NCBI RefSeq assembly: GCF_001428895.1
Contig: NZ_LMJA01000029.1
Span: forward strand, 183,982 to 247,981
Origin: Mycobacterium sp. Root265
GTDB taxonomy: Bacteria > Actinomycetota > Actinomycetes > Mycobacteriales > Mycobacteriaceae
Length of the DNA: 64,000 nucleotides
Reading direction: 5' to 3'
Below the pieces are notes generated by a model. It ran no database searches. It was not told the origin of the DNA and saw nothing but the letters and a program-made list of their open reading frames with translations. This document shows positions 36,938 to 45,790 of the stretch, piece after piece; the stretch's first letter is position 1; the number at the start of each line of letters is the position of its first letter. A program made the translations under genes and the position numbers.

Positions 36938-38607
36938 CCGAGCGCGACGCGGGTACGGTTTCACCCGCGCCGCTCGCGGGAGATCGGCGCAGTGACGACG
37001 GCCGGGACATGCCCAGCCGCAACGACGCAATCGGTTCGGCGCTCGCCCAGACCATCGGTGGCCCGGTCGGTCGCCACGCGATGATCGGCCGCTCCCGGTT
37101 CTGGACACCGCTACGGGTGATGCTGTTGATCGGCGTCATCTTCCTGGCGCTGGGCTACTCCACCAAGGCGGCCTGCCTGCAGTCCACCGATACCGGCACC
37201 GCCGCGCAGCGCGTCGCCAACTGGGAGAACCAGCGCGCCTACTACTCGCTGTGCTACTCGGACACGGTTCCGCTGTACACCGCAGAACTGTTGAACCAGG
37301 GCAAGTTTCCGTACAAGTCGAGCTGGATCGAGAAGGACGGCGACGGCAACCCCCATGTCGTTTTCGACGGCAGCCCGCCGATCCGCTACATGGAATATCC
37401 GGTCCTGACCGGCATCTACCAGTACCTGTCGATGTCGCTGGCGAAAACGTACTCGGCGCTGACGAAGCTGGTGTCGGTGCCGTTGGTGGCCGAAGTGGTG
37501 ATGTTCTTCAACATCTCCGCATTCGGCCTGGCGCTGGCCTGGCTGCTGACGGTCTGGGCGACCGCGCTGCTGGCCGGCCGGCGGATCTGGGATGCCGCGC
37601 TGGTGGCCGCGTCCCCACTGCTGATCTTCCAGATTTTCACCAACTTCGACGCCCTGGCAGTGGCCTGCGCGACGGGCGCGCTGCTGGCCTGGTCGCGACG
37701 AAAGCCGGTGCTCGCCGGGACGCTGATCGGCATCGGGGTGGCGCTCAAGCTCTATCCGCTGCTGCTACTCGGGCCGCTGCTGGTGCTGTGCCTGCGCACC
37801 GGCCGGATGCGGGAGTTCACCAAGACGGCGGTGTCGGCGCTGCTGGTCTGGCTGGTGGTCAATCTGCCTGTGCTGGTGCTGTTCCCGCGGGGCTGGTCGG
37901 AGTTCTTCCGGCTCAACACCCGCCGCGGTGACGATATGGACTCCATCTACAACGTGGTGAAGTCGTTCACCGGCTGGCAGGGGTTCGACCCGGGCCTGGG
38001 GTTCTGGGAGCCGCCGACGGTCACCAATGCGGTGACGGCGGTGCTGTTCCTGCTGTGCTGCGCGGGTATCGGCTATCTGGCGCTGACGGCCGCCCGGCGC
38101 CCGCGGCTGGCGCAGCTGGCGTTCCTGGTGGTGGCCGTCTTCCTGCTGACCAACAAGGTGTGGAGCCCGCAGTTCTCGCTGTGGTTGGTGCCGCTGGCCG
38201 TGCTGGCGCTTCCGCACCGCCGAATCCTGTTGGCGTGGATGACGATCGACGCGCTGGTCTGGGTGCCGCGGATGCTCTATCTGTACGGCGAGCAGAACCG
38301 CGGGCTGCCCGAGCAGTGGTTCACCATCACGGTGCTGCTGCGCGATATCGCGGTGGTGGTGCTGATCGTGCTGGTGGTCCGCCAGATCCGCAGACCGGAG
38401 CTGGACCTGGTCCGTCATCGCGGCGCCGTCGACGATCCGTCCGGTGGCGTGTTCGATGGCGCGCCGGACAACCCGCCGCGCTGGCTGCCGACGTGGCTGC
38501 GGCCCAGTGTTGCCGTACGTGCGAATTCGGCCGAGGATCTCGAACACGTGCCCACACTCGTATCCGATCGCCGGGACGATTTCGCAGATCAGCACCCGTT
38601 CCAGTAG
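36934..38607 (+). CDS. GT87-type polyprenyl-phosphate mannosyltransferase-like membrane protein (Rv0051-like)
   Basis: The protein has 557 residues, about ten membrane helices and large loops. The GTG overlaps the ponA1 stop as GTGA. The first loop ([38 protein letters not shown]) resembles the DUF2029/GT87 family, which uses polyprenyl-phosphomannose as donor in mycobacterial glycolipid assembly. Helices include [20 protein letters not shown] and [20 protein letters not shown]. Acceptor unknown. It corresponds to Rv0051. The TAG stop is also the start of the likely rpsF -10 hexamer. Confidence 0.85.
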   Translation: MTERDAGTVSPAPLAGDRRSDDGRDMPSRNDAIGSALAQTIGGPVGRHAMIGRSRFWTPLRVMLLIGVIFLALGYSTKAACLQSTDTGTAAQRVANWENQRAYYSLCYSDTVPLYTAELLNQGKFPYKSSWIEKDGDGNPHVVFDGSPPIRYMEYPVLTGIYQYLSMSLAKTYSALTKLVSVPLVAEVVMFFNISAFGLALAWLLTVWATALLAGRRIWDAALVAASPLLIFQIFTNFDALAVACATGALLAWSRRKPVLAGTLIGIGVALKLYPLLLLGPLLVLCLRTGRMREFTKTAVSALLVWLVVNLPVLVLFPRGWSEFFRLNTRRGDDMDSIYNVVKSFTGWQGFDPGLGFWEPPTVTNAVTAVLFLLCCAGIGYLALTAARRPRLAQLAFLVVAVFLLTNKVWSPQFSLWLVPLAVLALPHRRILLAWMTIDALVWVPRMLYLYGEQNRGLPEQWFTITVLLRDIAVVVLIVLVVRQIRRPELDLVRHRGAVDDPSGGVFDGAPDNPPRWLPTWLRPSVAVRANSAEDLEHVPTLVSDRRDDFADQHPFQ

Positions 38608-38690
38608 TCTGGGCCGGTTGCCGACGCAGGCGACCCTCCTGCCACGGACACGCCGTGGCCGCAACGACCATAGGAGGTGATGGGTTCCTT
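38605..38690 (+). ncRNA. rpsF leader: promoter and candidate S6:S18-binding structure
   Basis: TAGTCT (38605-38610) can act as the -10 element. The following RNA can fold with outer stem GTTGC (38617-38621) paired to GCAAC (38661-38665) and inner hairpin CCACGG-ACACG-CCGTGG (38642-38658). CC-G directly follows the inner hairpin, so a CCG sits between the two helices. The known S6:S18 autoregulatory motif places a CCG there. A perfect AGGAGGTGAT (38672-38681) precedes the ATG. Folding was done by eye only. Confidence 0.45.
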
Positions 38691-38981
38691 ATGCGTCCAT
38701 ACGAAGTCATGGTCATCCTTGACCCCACTCTTGACGAGCGCACCGTAGCTCCCTCGCTGGAGACGTTCCTGAACGTCATCCGCAAGGACGGTGGCAGTGT
38801 CGACAAGGTTGATATCTGGGGCCGCCGCCGGCTGGCCTACGAAATCGCCAAGCACGCCGAGGGCATCTACGCCGTCGTCGATCTGAAGGCTGAGCCCGCG
38901 ACCGTCTCCGAGCTGGACCGCCAGCTCAACCTGAACGAGTCGGTGCTGCGCACCAAGGTGATGCGGACCGACAAGCACTGA
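38691..38981 (+). CDS. rpsF: 30S ribosomal protein S6
   Basis: The protein has 96 residues starting [20 protein letters not shown]. The ferredoxin-like S6 fold and the conserved [20 protein letters not shown] segment are present. S6 binds S18 in the platform of the 30S subunit. It is the first gene of the rpsF-ssb-rpsR-rplI cluster. The ATG lies 9 nt after a near-ideal Shine-Dalgarno sequence. It corresponds to Rv0053. Confidence 0.97.
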   Translation: MRPYEVMVILDPTLDERTVAPSLETFLNVIRKDGGSVDKVDIWGRRRLAYEIAKHAEGIYAVVDLKAEPATVSELDRQLNLNESVLRTKVMRTDKH

Positions 38982-38998
38982 GTCGACGCGACACCACT

Positions 38999-39047
38999 GT
39001 GTACGTCGGTGCAAGTCCGTAGGCTCGCCTGCGACTGCACTTGTACG
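38999..39047 (+). other. Imperfect hairpin between rpsF and ssb
   Basis: In the 102-bp rpsF-ssb gap, GTAC, GTGCA and GTC on the left pair with GAC, TGCAC and GTAC on the right, with small bulges. It may be an attenuator or processing site that sets separate expression of ssb. No promoter is evident within it. Confidence 0.35.
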
Positions 39048-39083
39048 CATACGCCGCTTTGACTACACGCCCAGGAGGATCTC

Positions 39084-39611
39084 GTGGCTGGTGACACCGT
39101 CATCACTGTTATCGGAAACCTGACCGCTGACCCGGAACTGCGTTTCACGCCGTCCGGTGCCGCGGTCGCGAACTTCACCGTGGCTTCCACGCCGCGGACG
39201 TTCGACCGTCAGACCAATGAGTGGAAGGACGGCGAAGCGCTGTTCCTCCGCTGCAACATCTGGCGTGAGGCGGCCGAGAACGTGGCCGAGAGCCTCACCC
39301 GCGGTTCGCGGGTGATCGTGTCCGGTCGGCTCAAGCAGCGGTCCTTCGAAACCCGTGAGGGTGAGAAGCGCACTGTTGTCGAACTCGAGGTCGACGAGAT
39401 CGGCCCCTCGCTGCGTTACGCCACGGCCAAGGTCAACAAGGCCAGCCGCGGTGGTGGCGGCGGCGGTGGGTTCGGCGGCGGTGGCGGTGGAAACAGCGGC
39501 GGTGGTGCGCCACGCGGCGGCGGTTCCGAACAGCAGCCCAAGGACGATCCGTGGGGCAGTGCCCCGGCGGCCGGTTCTTACAGCGGCAGCGACGACGAAC
39601 CGCCCTTCTGA
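39084..39611 (+). CDS. ssb: Single-stranded DNA-binding protein
   Basis: The protein has 175 residues from GTG 39084, after AGGAGGA. The OB fold begins [20 protein letters not shown] and contains [20 protein letters not shown] and [21 protein letters not shown] Gly-rich linker and the acidic tip SDDEPPF, which recruits partner proteins, complete the usual bacterial SSB plan. It acts in replication and repair and is cotranscribed with ribosomal genes as in most bacteria. It corresponds to Rv0054. Confidence 0.97.
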   Translation: MAGDTVITVIGNLTADPELRFTPSGAAVANFTVASTPRTFDRQTNEWKDGEALFLRCNIWREAAENVAESLTRGSRVIVSGRLKQRSFETREGEKRTVVELEVDEIGPSLRYATAKVNKASRGGGGGGGFGGGGGGNSGGGAPRGGGSEQQPKDDPWGSAPAAGSYSGSDDEPPF

Positions 39612-39649
39612 CAAGTATTTTCAGCAGTTTTCAAGAAAGAGATTGACCC

Positions 39650-39910
39650 ATGGCCAAGACCAACAAGCGGCGGCCGGCACCGGAAAAGCCGGTCAAGACC
39701 CGCAAGTGCGTGTTCTGCTCGAAGAAGGGCAAGAACCAGATCATCGATTACAAGGACACCGGGTTGCTTCGCACCTACATCAGCGAGCGCGGCAAGATTC
39801 GCGCCCGCCGGGTGACCGGCAACTGCGTCCAGCATCAGCGCGACGTTGCCGTCGCAGTGAAGAATGCCCGCGAGGTGGCTCTGCTGCCGTTCGGTTCGTC
39901 GACGCGGTAG
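39650..39910 (+). CDS. rpsR: 30S ribosomal protein S18 (zinc-binding, C+ type)
   Basis: The protein has 86 residues. CVFCSKK, together with the later cysteine in [10 protein letters not shown], marks the C+ zinc-containing form; zinc-free C- paralogues lie in zinc-repressed operons elsewhere in mycobacteria. The basic C-terminus [17 protein letters not shown] is typical. S18 partners S6. It lies 38 bp after ssb. It corresponds to rpsR1 (Rv0055). Confidence 0.96.
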   Translation: MAKTNKRRPAPEKPVKTRKCVFCSKKGKNQIIDYKDTGLLRTYISERGKIRARRVTGNCVQHQRDVAVAVKNAREVALLPFGSSTR

Positions 39911-39924
39911 GGGAGAGACACACC

Positions 39925-40380
39925 ATGAAGCTGATTCTCACCGCTGAGGTGGAACACCTGGGTATCGCCGGCGATTCTGTCGAGGTGAAGGACGGTTACG
40001 GCCGTAACTACCTGCTGCCCCGCGGTCTGGCCATCGCTGCCAGCCGTGGCGCCGAGCGCCAGGCCGAAGAGATCCGTCGTGCCCGCGAGATCAAGGAAGT
40101 TCGTGGCGTCGAGCACGCCAACGAACTGAAGAACGCCCTGGAGTCGCTGGGCGCCGTCACGCTGCCGGTGCGCGCCGCATCCGGTGGCAGCAAGCTGTTC
40201 GGTTCGGTCACCCCGGCCTCGGTCGTCGGTGCCATCAAGAAGGCGGGCGGTCCGAACCTGGACAAGCGCACCGTCGAACTGCCCAAGGCCCACATCAAGG
40301 CCACCGGCACCTACCAGATCGGTGTCAAGCTGCACCCCGGCGTCACCGCCGCGGTCTCGCTGGACGTCACTGCGGAGTAA
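39925..40380 (+). CDS. rplI: 50S ribosomal protein L9
   Basis: The protein has 151 residues, starting [20 protein letters not shown] with the signature [21 protein letters not shown] long connecting helix ([20 protein letters not shown]) joins the N- and C-terminal rRNA-binding domains. GGGGAGAG 8 nt upstream of the ATG at 39925 is the ribosome binding site. It is the last gene before a strong terminator. It corresponds to Rv0056. Confidence 0.97.
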   Translation: MKLILTAEVEHLGIAGDSVEVKDGYGRNYLLPRGLAIAASRGAERQAEEIRRAREIKEVRGVEHANELKNALESLGAVTLPVRAASGGSKLFGSVTPASVVGAIKKAGGPNLDKRTVELPKAHIKATGTYQIGVKLHPGVTAAVSLDVTAE

Positions 40381-40392
40381 AAGCAGTCCTCA

Positions 40393-40433
40393 AACGCCCG
40401 GGTGGGAAGCTCATCGCTTCCCACCCGGGCGTT
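40393..40433 (+). terminator. Strong terminator after rplI
   Basis: A perfect 18-bp stem (AACGCCCGGGTGGGAAGC and its complement) with the 5-nt loop TCATC begins 12 bp after the rplI stop. The weakly T-rich GCTGTGTTTGTG follows it. It should end the rpsF cluster and insulate dnaB. Confidence 0.88.
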
Positions 40434-40864
40434 GCTGTGTTTGTGGGCGGCGCTCCAGCGAACTAGTTGCCGCAATTCACACCCAGCAACATAAACCGGC
40501 TGTTAACCTGTTCGGCTTCTGGGCGCAATCCAACACGCCCGAAAGTGCAACCGGACCCGACACGCCGTGGCAGTTAGTGTCCACAGCGTCACATAACGCA
40601 AAATCGCGCTCCACCTGCACTGGATCGCTGAAATCGGAAATTTGTGCACAGGTTGTCCACAACCCGTCAACACCGCTGACCGAAGCTGTGCACACGCCAT
40701 CCACAGGTTCACTAACAGGGTCCGGTTGCACGCACCTCAGCAAAGCCTTACGTTTGCCGTCGCGACTACCTCCGCGCGACTTGTCGGGGGTATTCGATAC
40801 TGTCGCGCGCAGCTACAATCGAATGTATGTGCGATGAGCGTTAGAGGGGTAGGTGGGACGCTTC
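40434..40864. promoter_or_regulatory. dnaB upstream region with DnaA-box-like cluster
   Basis: No convincing gene lies in this 431-bp stretch. Five 9-mers resemble the mycobacterial DnaA box TTGTCCACA: GTGTCCACA (40577), TTGTGCACA (40642), the exact TTGTCCACA (40653), CTGTGCACA (40686) and CCATCCACA (40697). All five read in the same direction; the two TGTGCACA cores are self-complementary. A TACAAT hexamer at 40814-40819 is the best -10 element for dnaB. The local base composition is more A/T-rich than in the flanking genes. Confidence 0.55.
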
Positions 40865-43498
40865 GTGGCCGTCGTAGACGACTTCAGTCGTGGTGGTGAC
40901 CCGGGGATCGACGAGCCGCCTCGCGAGGACATCGGGCGGCAGCCTCCCCAGGACATGGCGGCCGAGCAGGCCGTGCTTGGCGGCATGCTGCTGTCCAAGG
41001 ACGCCATCGCCGACGTGCTGGAGAAGATGCGGCCCGGCGATTTCTACCGCCCCGCGCATCAGGACGTCGCCGAGACAATTCTGGACCTCTACGACCGCGG
41101 TGAGCCGGCCGACGCCGTCACCGTGGCCTCCGATCTCGACCGGCGCGGACTGCTGCGCCGGGTCGGCGGTGCCCCCTATCTGCACACCCTGATCTCCACC
41201 GTGCCGACCGCGGCCAACGCCGGCTATTACGCCACCATCGTGGCCGAGAAGGCGCTGCTGCGTCGTCTGGTGGAGGCCGGTACGCGCGTCGTGCAGTACG
41301 GCTACGCCGGCGCCGACGGGGCCGACGTGCACGACATCGTGGACCGCGCCCAGTCCGAGATCTACGACGTCGCCGACCGGCGGCAGTCCGAAGACTTCGT
41401 CGCCCTCGAAGACCTGCTGCAGCCCACGATGGACGAGATCGACGCCATCGCGTCCTCGGGGGGTATTTCGCGCGGTATCCCGACCGGATTCGTCGATCTC
41501 GATGAGATCACCAACGGTCTGCACGGCGGGCAGATGATCATCATCGCGGCCCGACCTGGCGTGGGTAAGGCGCTGGCGCTGGACACCCCGCTGCCGACGC
41601 CGACCGGCTGGACCACCATGGGTGATGTCTCGGTGGGAGATGAGCTCGTCGGTGATGACGGCCTGCCCACCCGCGTGGTCGCCGCGACCGACGTCATGGT
41701 GGAACGTCCGTGCTACGAGGTCGAGTTCTCGGACGGCACGGTGATCGTTGCGGACGAACAGCATCAGTGGCTCACCGAAACCCGCGCGTCGCGCAAGTCT
41801 GCGCAGGCCGCCGCGATCGGCTACAACGGTTACAAGAATCAGCGGACGTTCGCCTCGATCCGAACGACGCAGGAACTCGCGCAGACGCTGCGCTGCTCGA
41901 CGTCCGATCGGCGCCTGAATCATTCGGTGGTCAACGCCAAACCGCTGGCGACACCGGAAGCGGATCTGCTGGTGCCGCCCTACACGCTGGGCGCATGGCT
42001 GGGGGACGGCACCAGTGCGGCGGCGCAGATCACCTCCGCTGATCCAGAGATCATCATGCGGATCGAAGCGGAGGGCATTATCGCTCGTCCGTCGGCATCG
42101 GCAGACCGGCGCTATCAACTGATACTGCCTGCGTCACCCGGGACTTCAGCTAAGGCCTGCGTGGTGTGCGGCGAGATGTTCGTGCCGAGAACCAGCGAGG
42201 TCCGGACCTGCGGCCGGTCGTGCGGTGGACGGGCACGGTCCACGGCACCGGTACCCGCCCCGAGTTGCTCGCGGTGCGGTGGGCCGTCCTGCGGTCTCGT
42301 GCTGTGCCAGAACTGCCGGAACACTGTCGGGACGCTGCAGGCTCGGCTGCGCACGATCGGGGTATTGCGTAACAAGCACATCCCGATGCGGTATCTGCGT
42401 GCCTCGGAGGCGCAGCGACGTGCTTTGCTCGCCGGCCTACTCGACACCGATGGCACTGTGACGCACGGCGGTTCGGTGCAGTTCAGTGTCACCGACCGCA
42501 GGTTGGTGACGGATGTCGAAGAGCTGATCGTGAGCCTCGGCTACCGCTGCCAGATGTCGACCAAGCGGGTGCGCGGTCACACCGAAGCATCCTCGACGGC
42601 CTACACGCTGACGTTCTCGACCGACGACATCGTGTTCGGTTTGGAGCGGAAGTCGCTGCTGCACAAGGAACGCCGCGCCAACAGCGGCTCCGCCCGGCGC
42701 GGATCGCGGTTCATCGTCGACGTGCGCCCGGTGGCATCGGTTCCTGTCCGGTGTGTCGAGGTGGACAACGACAGCCACATGTATCTGGCGAGCCGCTCGA
42801 TGGTGCCGACCCACAACTCCACACTGGGCTTGGACTTCATGCGGTCCTGCTCCATCAAACACCGGCAGGCCAGCGTCATCTTCTCGCTGGAAATGAGCAA
42901 ATCCGAGATCGTGATGCGCCTGCTATCGGCGGAGGCCAACATCAAGCTCGGCGATATGCGGTCCGGCCGCATGAACGATGACGACTGGACACGGCTCGCG
43001 CGGCGGATGAGTGAGATCAGCGAGGCGCCGCTCTATATCGATGACTCACCGAACCTGACCATGATGGAAATCCGTGCCAAGGCGAGACGCCTGAAGAAGA
43101 AGGCCGATCTACAGCTGATCGTCGTCGACTACCTGCAGCTGATGAGCTCCGGAAAGAAATACGATTCGCGCCAGCAGGAAGTCTCGGACTTCTCCCGAAG
43201 CCTCAAGCTGATGGCCAAGGAGCTACATGTTCCGGTGGTCGCGATCAGCCAGCTGAACCGTGGTCCCGAGCAGCGAACGGACAAGCGCCCGCAGGTTTCT
43301 GACCTTCGCGAGTCGGGCTCGCTCGAGCAGGATGCGGACATGGTCATGCTGCTGCACCGCCCCGATGCCTTCGACCGTGAGGACCCGCGCGGTGGCGAGG
43401 CAGACATCATCCTAGGCAAGCACCGTAACGGCCCCACCGCGAATATCACTGTGGCGCACCAGCTGCACCTGTCGCGGTTTACCAACATGGCGCGATAG
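40865..43498 (+). CDS. dnaB: Replicative DNA helicase DnaB with intein
   Basis: The precursor has 877 residues. GTG 40865 gives VAVVDDFS, matching the usual mycobacterial start MAVVDD; GTG 40853 is an in-frame alternative. The extein is 461 residues. The N-terminal domain (GRQPPQDMAAEQAVLGGMLL) is followed by the RecA-like helicase domain. Its Walker A motif ARPGVGK-S is interrupted after the lysine at residue 235 by a 416-residue intein (given separately). Downstream are FSLEMSKSEIVMRLLSAEA, Walker B LIVVDYLQLM, and the H4/arginine-finger region ISQLNRGPEQR and DLRESGSLEQDAD. DnaB unwinds DNA at the fork. It cannot bind ATP until the intein is removed. It corresponds to Rv0058. Confidence 0.97.
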   Translation: MAVVDDFSRGGDPGIDEPPREDIGRQPPQDMAAEQAVLGGMLLSKDAIADVLEKMRPGDFYRPAHQDVAETILDLYDRGEPADAVTVASDLDRRGLLRRVGGAPYLHTLISTVPTAANAGYYATIVAEKALLRRLVEAGTRVVQYGYAGADGADVHDIVDRAQSEIYDVADRRQSEDFVALEDLLQPTMDEIDAIASSGGISRGIPTGFVDLDEITNGLHGGQMIIIAARPGVGKALALDTPLPTPTGWTTMGDVSVGDELVGDDGLPTRVVAATDVMVERPCYEVEFSDGTVIVADEQHQWLTETRASRKSAQAAAIGYNGYKNQRTFASIRTTQELAQTLRCSTSDRRLNHSVVNAKPLATPEADLLVPPYTLGAWLGDGTSAAAQITSADPEIIMRIEAEGIIARPSASADRRYQLILPASPGTSAKACVVCGEMFVPRTSEVRTCGRSCGGRARSTAPVPAPSCSRCGGPSCGLVLCQNCRNTVGTLQARLRTIGVLRNKHIPMRYLRASEAQRRALLAGLLDTDGTVTHGGSVQFSVTDRRLVTDVEELIVSLGYRCQMSTKRVRGHTEASSTAYTLTFSTDDIVFGLERKSLLHKERRANSGSARRGSRFIVDVRPVASVPVRCVEVDNDSHMYLASRSMVPTHNSTLGLDFMRSCSIKHRQASVIFSLEMSKSEIVMRLLSAEANIKLGDMRSGRMNDDDWTRLARRMSEISEAPLYIDDSPNLTMMEIRAKARRLKKKADLQLIVVDYLQLMSSGKKYDSRQQEVSDFSRSLKLMAKELHVPVVAISQLNRGPEQRTDKRPQVSDLRESGSLEQDADMVMLLHRPDAFDREDPRGGEADIILGKHRNGPTANITVAHQLHLSRFTNMAR
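41570..42817 (+). other. Class 3 intein with LAGLIDADG endonuclease in the DnaB P-loop
   Basis: The intein has 416 residues, begins ALALDTPLPTPTGW and ends VPTHN, and is followed by extein serine. Residue 1 is alanine, not cysteine or serine, so standard first-step chemistry is impossible. The class 3 W-C-T triad is present: W67 in DEQHQW, C395 in VRCVEVDNDSH and T414 before HN. Two endonuclease motifs are intact: LGAWLGDGT near 140 and LLAGLLDTDGTV near 287-298. Between them lies a cysteine-rich segment (ACVVCGEMF, RTCGRSCGG, CSRCGGPSCG, LCQNCRN), probably zinc-binding. Insertion in the P-loop is the DnaBi1-type site known in mycobacteria, and the length equals that recalled for the M. tuberculosis DnaB intein. 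Confidence 0.93.
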
Positions 43499-43624
43499 TC
43501 GATCCCGGTAGCTGTGGCTTCTCAACCTTGATGTCCAAGTCTCATTCCACATGTCCACCTGATGTCCAGTGGGACATTCACGTGAGAGTGGCCGCCCGGT
43601 ATCCCGGCCTGGCCGACGAAAAGC
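43499..43624. other. Gap between dnaB and convergent SDR gene
   Basis: The gap contains repeated TGTCCA words and a small dyad ATGTCC-AGTG-GGACAT near 43560-43576, but no strong terminator. It marks the junction from conserved core genes to accessory-looking genes. Nothing else is supported. Confidence 0.3.
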
Positions 43625-44476
43625 TCAGCGGCCGAAGCTGATCGACTCAGCCACCGCGCGCTGATTCGCCAAGGCGGCCAAACGGCCAGTCAGTGCCGCG
43701 TGTATGGCGTCGTAAGAATCATCGCCAAGGGTCAGACGCAGCGGCGGGTGGGTCTGACGGGTGGTCTGAAAGACCACGGCGGCAATCTTGACCGGGTCGC
43801 CGGTCATGGCGTTCGCGTCGGCGTCCTGAAGCTGGCGTCTGACCTGATCCACCGGAGTGCCGTGATAAACACCCAACTCCGAAGCGAATGTCAGATTGTC
43901 TTTGAAACCCGTTCGTGTACCGCCAGGTTCGACCAACGTCAAGTGAACGTCGAATCCGGACACCTCCTGATTGACGCTCTCGGTGAACCCCTCCAGACCC
44001 CACTTCGCGGCGTGGTAGGAGCTGTGCGTGGGGATGGCGACCTGACCCCCCATGCTGGAGATCTGAATGATTCGGCCGCCACCTTGCTCGCGCATCGGCG
44101 CCAGAAGGGCGCGCGTGATGAGCAGCGGCGCCATCAGCATGACGTCCAGCTGCCCACGGATCTGCTCCACGCTCATCTCCTCCGCAGCGCCGACCACGGC
44201 AAAACCAGCGTTGTTGACGGCCACGTCCACCGGATCCGTGGCAATCAGCCGGTGGATCACATCGTCGACGTCGTCGAGCCGGGTGAGATCGAGAACCCGC
44301 TCGTTGAGGCGACCGCCGTACTCCTCGGCCAGGTCGCTCAGCGCGCCGGCGCGACGCACGGTCGCGGTGACCCGATCTCCCTGCCGTAACGCGTGTTCGA
44401 CGAGACGGCGGCCCAGACCACCTGACCCGCCAGTGACAAGCCAGTGGCGGACGGCCTTATCGGCGATTCCCGGCAT
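43625..44476 (-). CDS. Short-chain dehydrogenase/reductase
   Basis: The protein has 283 residues from ATG 44476, which has AGGAG 5 nt upstream; the ORF's earlier ATG at 44500 overlaps that site. It has WLVTGGSGGLGRRLVEHAL, a basic TVRRAG after beta-2 (NADPH), VNNAGFAVVG, IIQISSMGG, the catalytic YHAAK, and LVEPGGTRTGF. The domain order is that of classical SDRs acting on ketones or alcohols; substrate unknown. It lies 46 bp downstream of the SnoaL-like gene and may be cotranscribed with it. Confidence 0.87.
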   Translation of the reverse strand: MPGIADKAVRHWLVTGGSGGLGRRLVEHALRQGDRVTATVRRAGALSDLAEEYGGRLNERVLDLTRLDDVDDVIHRLIATDPVDVAVNNAGFAVVGAAEEMSVEQIRGQLDVMLMAPLLITRALLAPMREQGGGRIIQISSMGGQVAIPTHSSYHAAKWGLEGFTESVNQEVSGFDVHLTLVEPGGTRTGFKDNLTFASELGVYHGTPVDQVRRQLQDADANAMTGDPVKIAAVVFQTTRQTHPPLRLTLGDDSYDAIHAALTGRLAALANQRAVAESISFGR

Positions 44477-44522
44477 CCATACTCCTAAGATCTCGCCCAA
44501 CCAGGGGCGTGGCGCGTCACCT

Positions 44523-44999
44523 TTACACCTCGAAGGTATCGGCGCCTGGCACGGCGTCGATGGTCCAGGTGCCGGAACTGCGGAACGTGAGTGCCGTCGC
44601 GAATGTGTCCTCCATGTACTGGAAGTACCGGATCTTGCCGTCGCTGACCTTTGCCAGCACAGCGCAGGGTGAGGTCACCGCCTTGTCGAGTGTCACCGAT
44701 CGCAGAGTGAAGCGTCCGAAGAGCGCCACCTTGTCACCGTCGACCAGGGTGTCCAGCGGCGTGAAGTCTTCGAGCCGCCACTGCGTGCTGACACCGCGAA
44801 AGTTGTCGACGAAGGCCGACTTCCCGTGGTTGGTGCCGGCCCACGGCATGATCTCGTGCAGGCCCGGGTCGGGATCGAAGGTCAGTGAGACATATGTGGC
44901 GTCGTCGGCCACCAAGCGCTCGGTGACCTCCGTGATCTTGTCGGGATCGAAGGCGTCGGCGAGGAACTCGGTCAACACCGTCAAGGGGTCGGCAGTCAT
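44523..44999 (-). CDS. SnoaL-like (NTF2 fold) protein
   Basis: The protein has 158 residues. The pattern ITEVTERLVADDATYVSLTF, GKSAFVDNFRGVSTQWRLED, DGDKVALFGRFTLRSVTLDK and FAVLAKV/IRYFQYMED-type strands fits the NTF2-like cone fold. These proteins are small hydrolases, isomerases or ligand binders, so the function cannot be set. AAAGGAG lies 11 nt before the ATG at 44999. It is followed by the SDR gene, a pairing also seen at 54.2-55.4 kb. Confidence 0.78.
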   Translation of the reverse strand: MTADPLTVLTEFLADAFDPDKITEVTERLVADDATYVSLTFDPDPGLHEIMPWAGTNHGKSAFVDNFRGVSTQWRLEDFTPLDTLVDGDKVALFGRFTLRSVTLDKAVTSPCAVLAKVSDGKIRYFQYMEDTFATALTFRSSGTWTIDAVPGADTFEV

Positions 45000-45054
45000 C
45001 GGAGTGGAAACTCCTTTCTCAACAGAGCGGTGCGAGGGCGTGGCCGGAGTTGTG

Positions 45055-45759
45055 TCATTGCGGCCCGGACGCCGTGGTCGCGACGATGACGCTGTTGATG
45101 ACGATCGCGGTCATCGTGCGTGTCACTGCCTCATTGGCCCCCGCTGCGCCGAAGTTGCCGCGTCCGAGTTCCTCCGCGCGGGCGATGACAGCGGAGTTCC
45201 AGGGAATCTCCGGATGAAATTGCGGCAGTGCGCCACTTCCCCAGAGCAGGGCGACAAGCGCGGCGACACGCGGTGTGGGCGTGGCGCCTTCGACGAGTAC
45301 CGCACGGACATTCTTCATGAGGTCGGCGCGTCGCTTGGTTCCGCCGTCGATCAGCGTGGTGATCGTGAACAGGCCCAGTTTCTTGCGCTTCTCCTCGCGG
45401 ACATCGCCGCGAGCGATCAGACGCTCCAGCACGGGTCGCCGCAGCGTCGGGCCGACCGCGGCGAGGATCGACTGAACTGCGCGCGGTCGTTCGGATACGT
45501 ACTCCCAGGCCGAGTGGAACAGTTCGTCTGACGGTCGGTCCCGTTCTACCGCAGCCACGGTCACGGTGCCAATGCGTTCCGTCGTGGCCGCGATGTCATC
45601 GCGGAGTGCCATCTCGGCGAGCACCGCTGCGCCGAGTACGTAATACAGGGTGGTCTCCCCGGCGATGGTTCCTGACTCCGGCTGGAACAGTAGGAGAAGT
45701 AGGTCCTCGGCCAGAGTGGGCGGGTTTGAACCTGCGGACGGATGCGCGGTGTCGGTCAC
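45055..45759 (-). CDS. GPP34 family protein (Golgi phosphoprotein 3-like)
   Basis: The protein has 234 residues from GTG 45759, with AAAGGAG 10 nt upstream; the frame opens further to 45810. The head TLAEDLLLLLFQPESGTIAG is the GPP34 start. Other family regions are LGAAVLAEMALRDDI, EKRKKLGLFTITTLIDGGTK and RVAALVALLWGSGALPQF. Eukaryotic relatives bind phosphatidylinositol-4-phosphate; actinobacteria have many copies of unknown function. It lies between the SnoaL-like and SDR genes on the same strand. Confidence 0.82.
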   Translation of the reverse strand: MTDTAHPSAGSNPPTLAEDLLLLLFQPESGTIAGETTLYYVLGAAVLAEMALRDDIAATTERIGTVTVAAVERDRPSDELFHSAWEYVSERPRAVQSILAAVGPTLRRPVLERLIARGDVREEKRKKLGLFTITTLIDGGTKRRADLMKNVRAVLVEGATPTPRVAALVALLWGSGALPQFHPEIPWNSAVIARAEELGRGNFGAAGANEAVTRTMTAIVINSVIVATTASGPQ

Positions 45760-45790
45760 CTGTCTGGGACTCCTTTCGGCACTCAACGTG

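Noticed and set aside
40577-40705. Chromosomal origin oriC
   Set aside because: DnaA-box-like sites are present, but dnaA and dnaN do not flank the region; rplI and dnaB do. The cluster is more likely regulatory.
40184-40837. Open frame across rplI and the dnaB upstream region (possible Rv0057 equivalent)
   Set aside because: It starts inside rplI in another frame, has no start signal, and runs through the terminator and the DnaA-box-like cluster.
43540-43580. Attachment-site-like TGTCCA repeats after dnaB
   Set aside because: The words are short and unevenly spaced, and no integrase or matching second copy is seen in the window.
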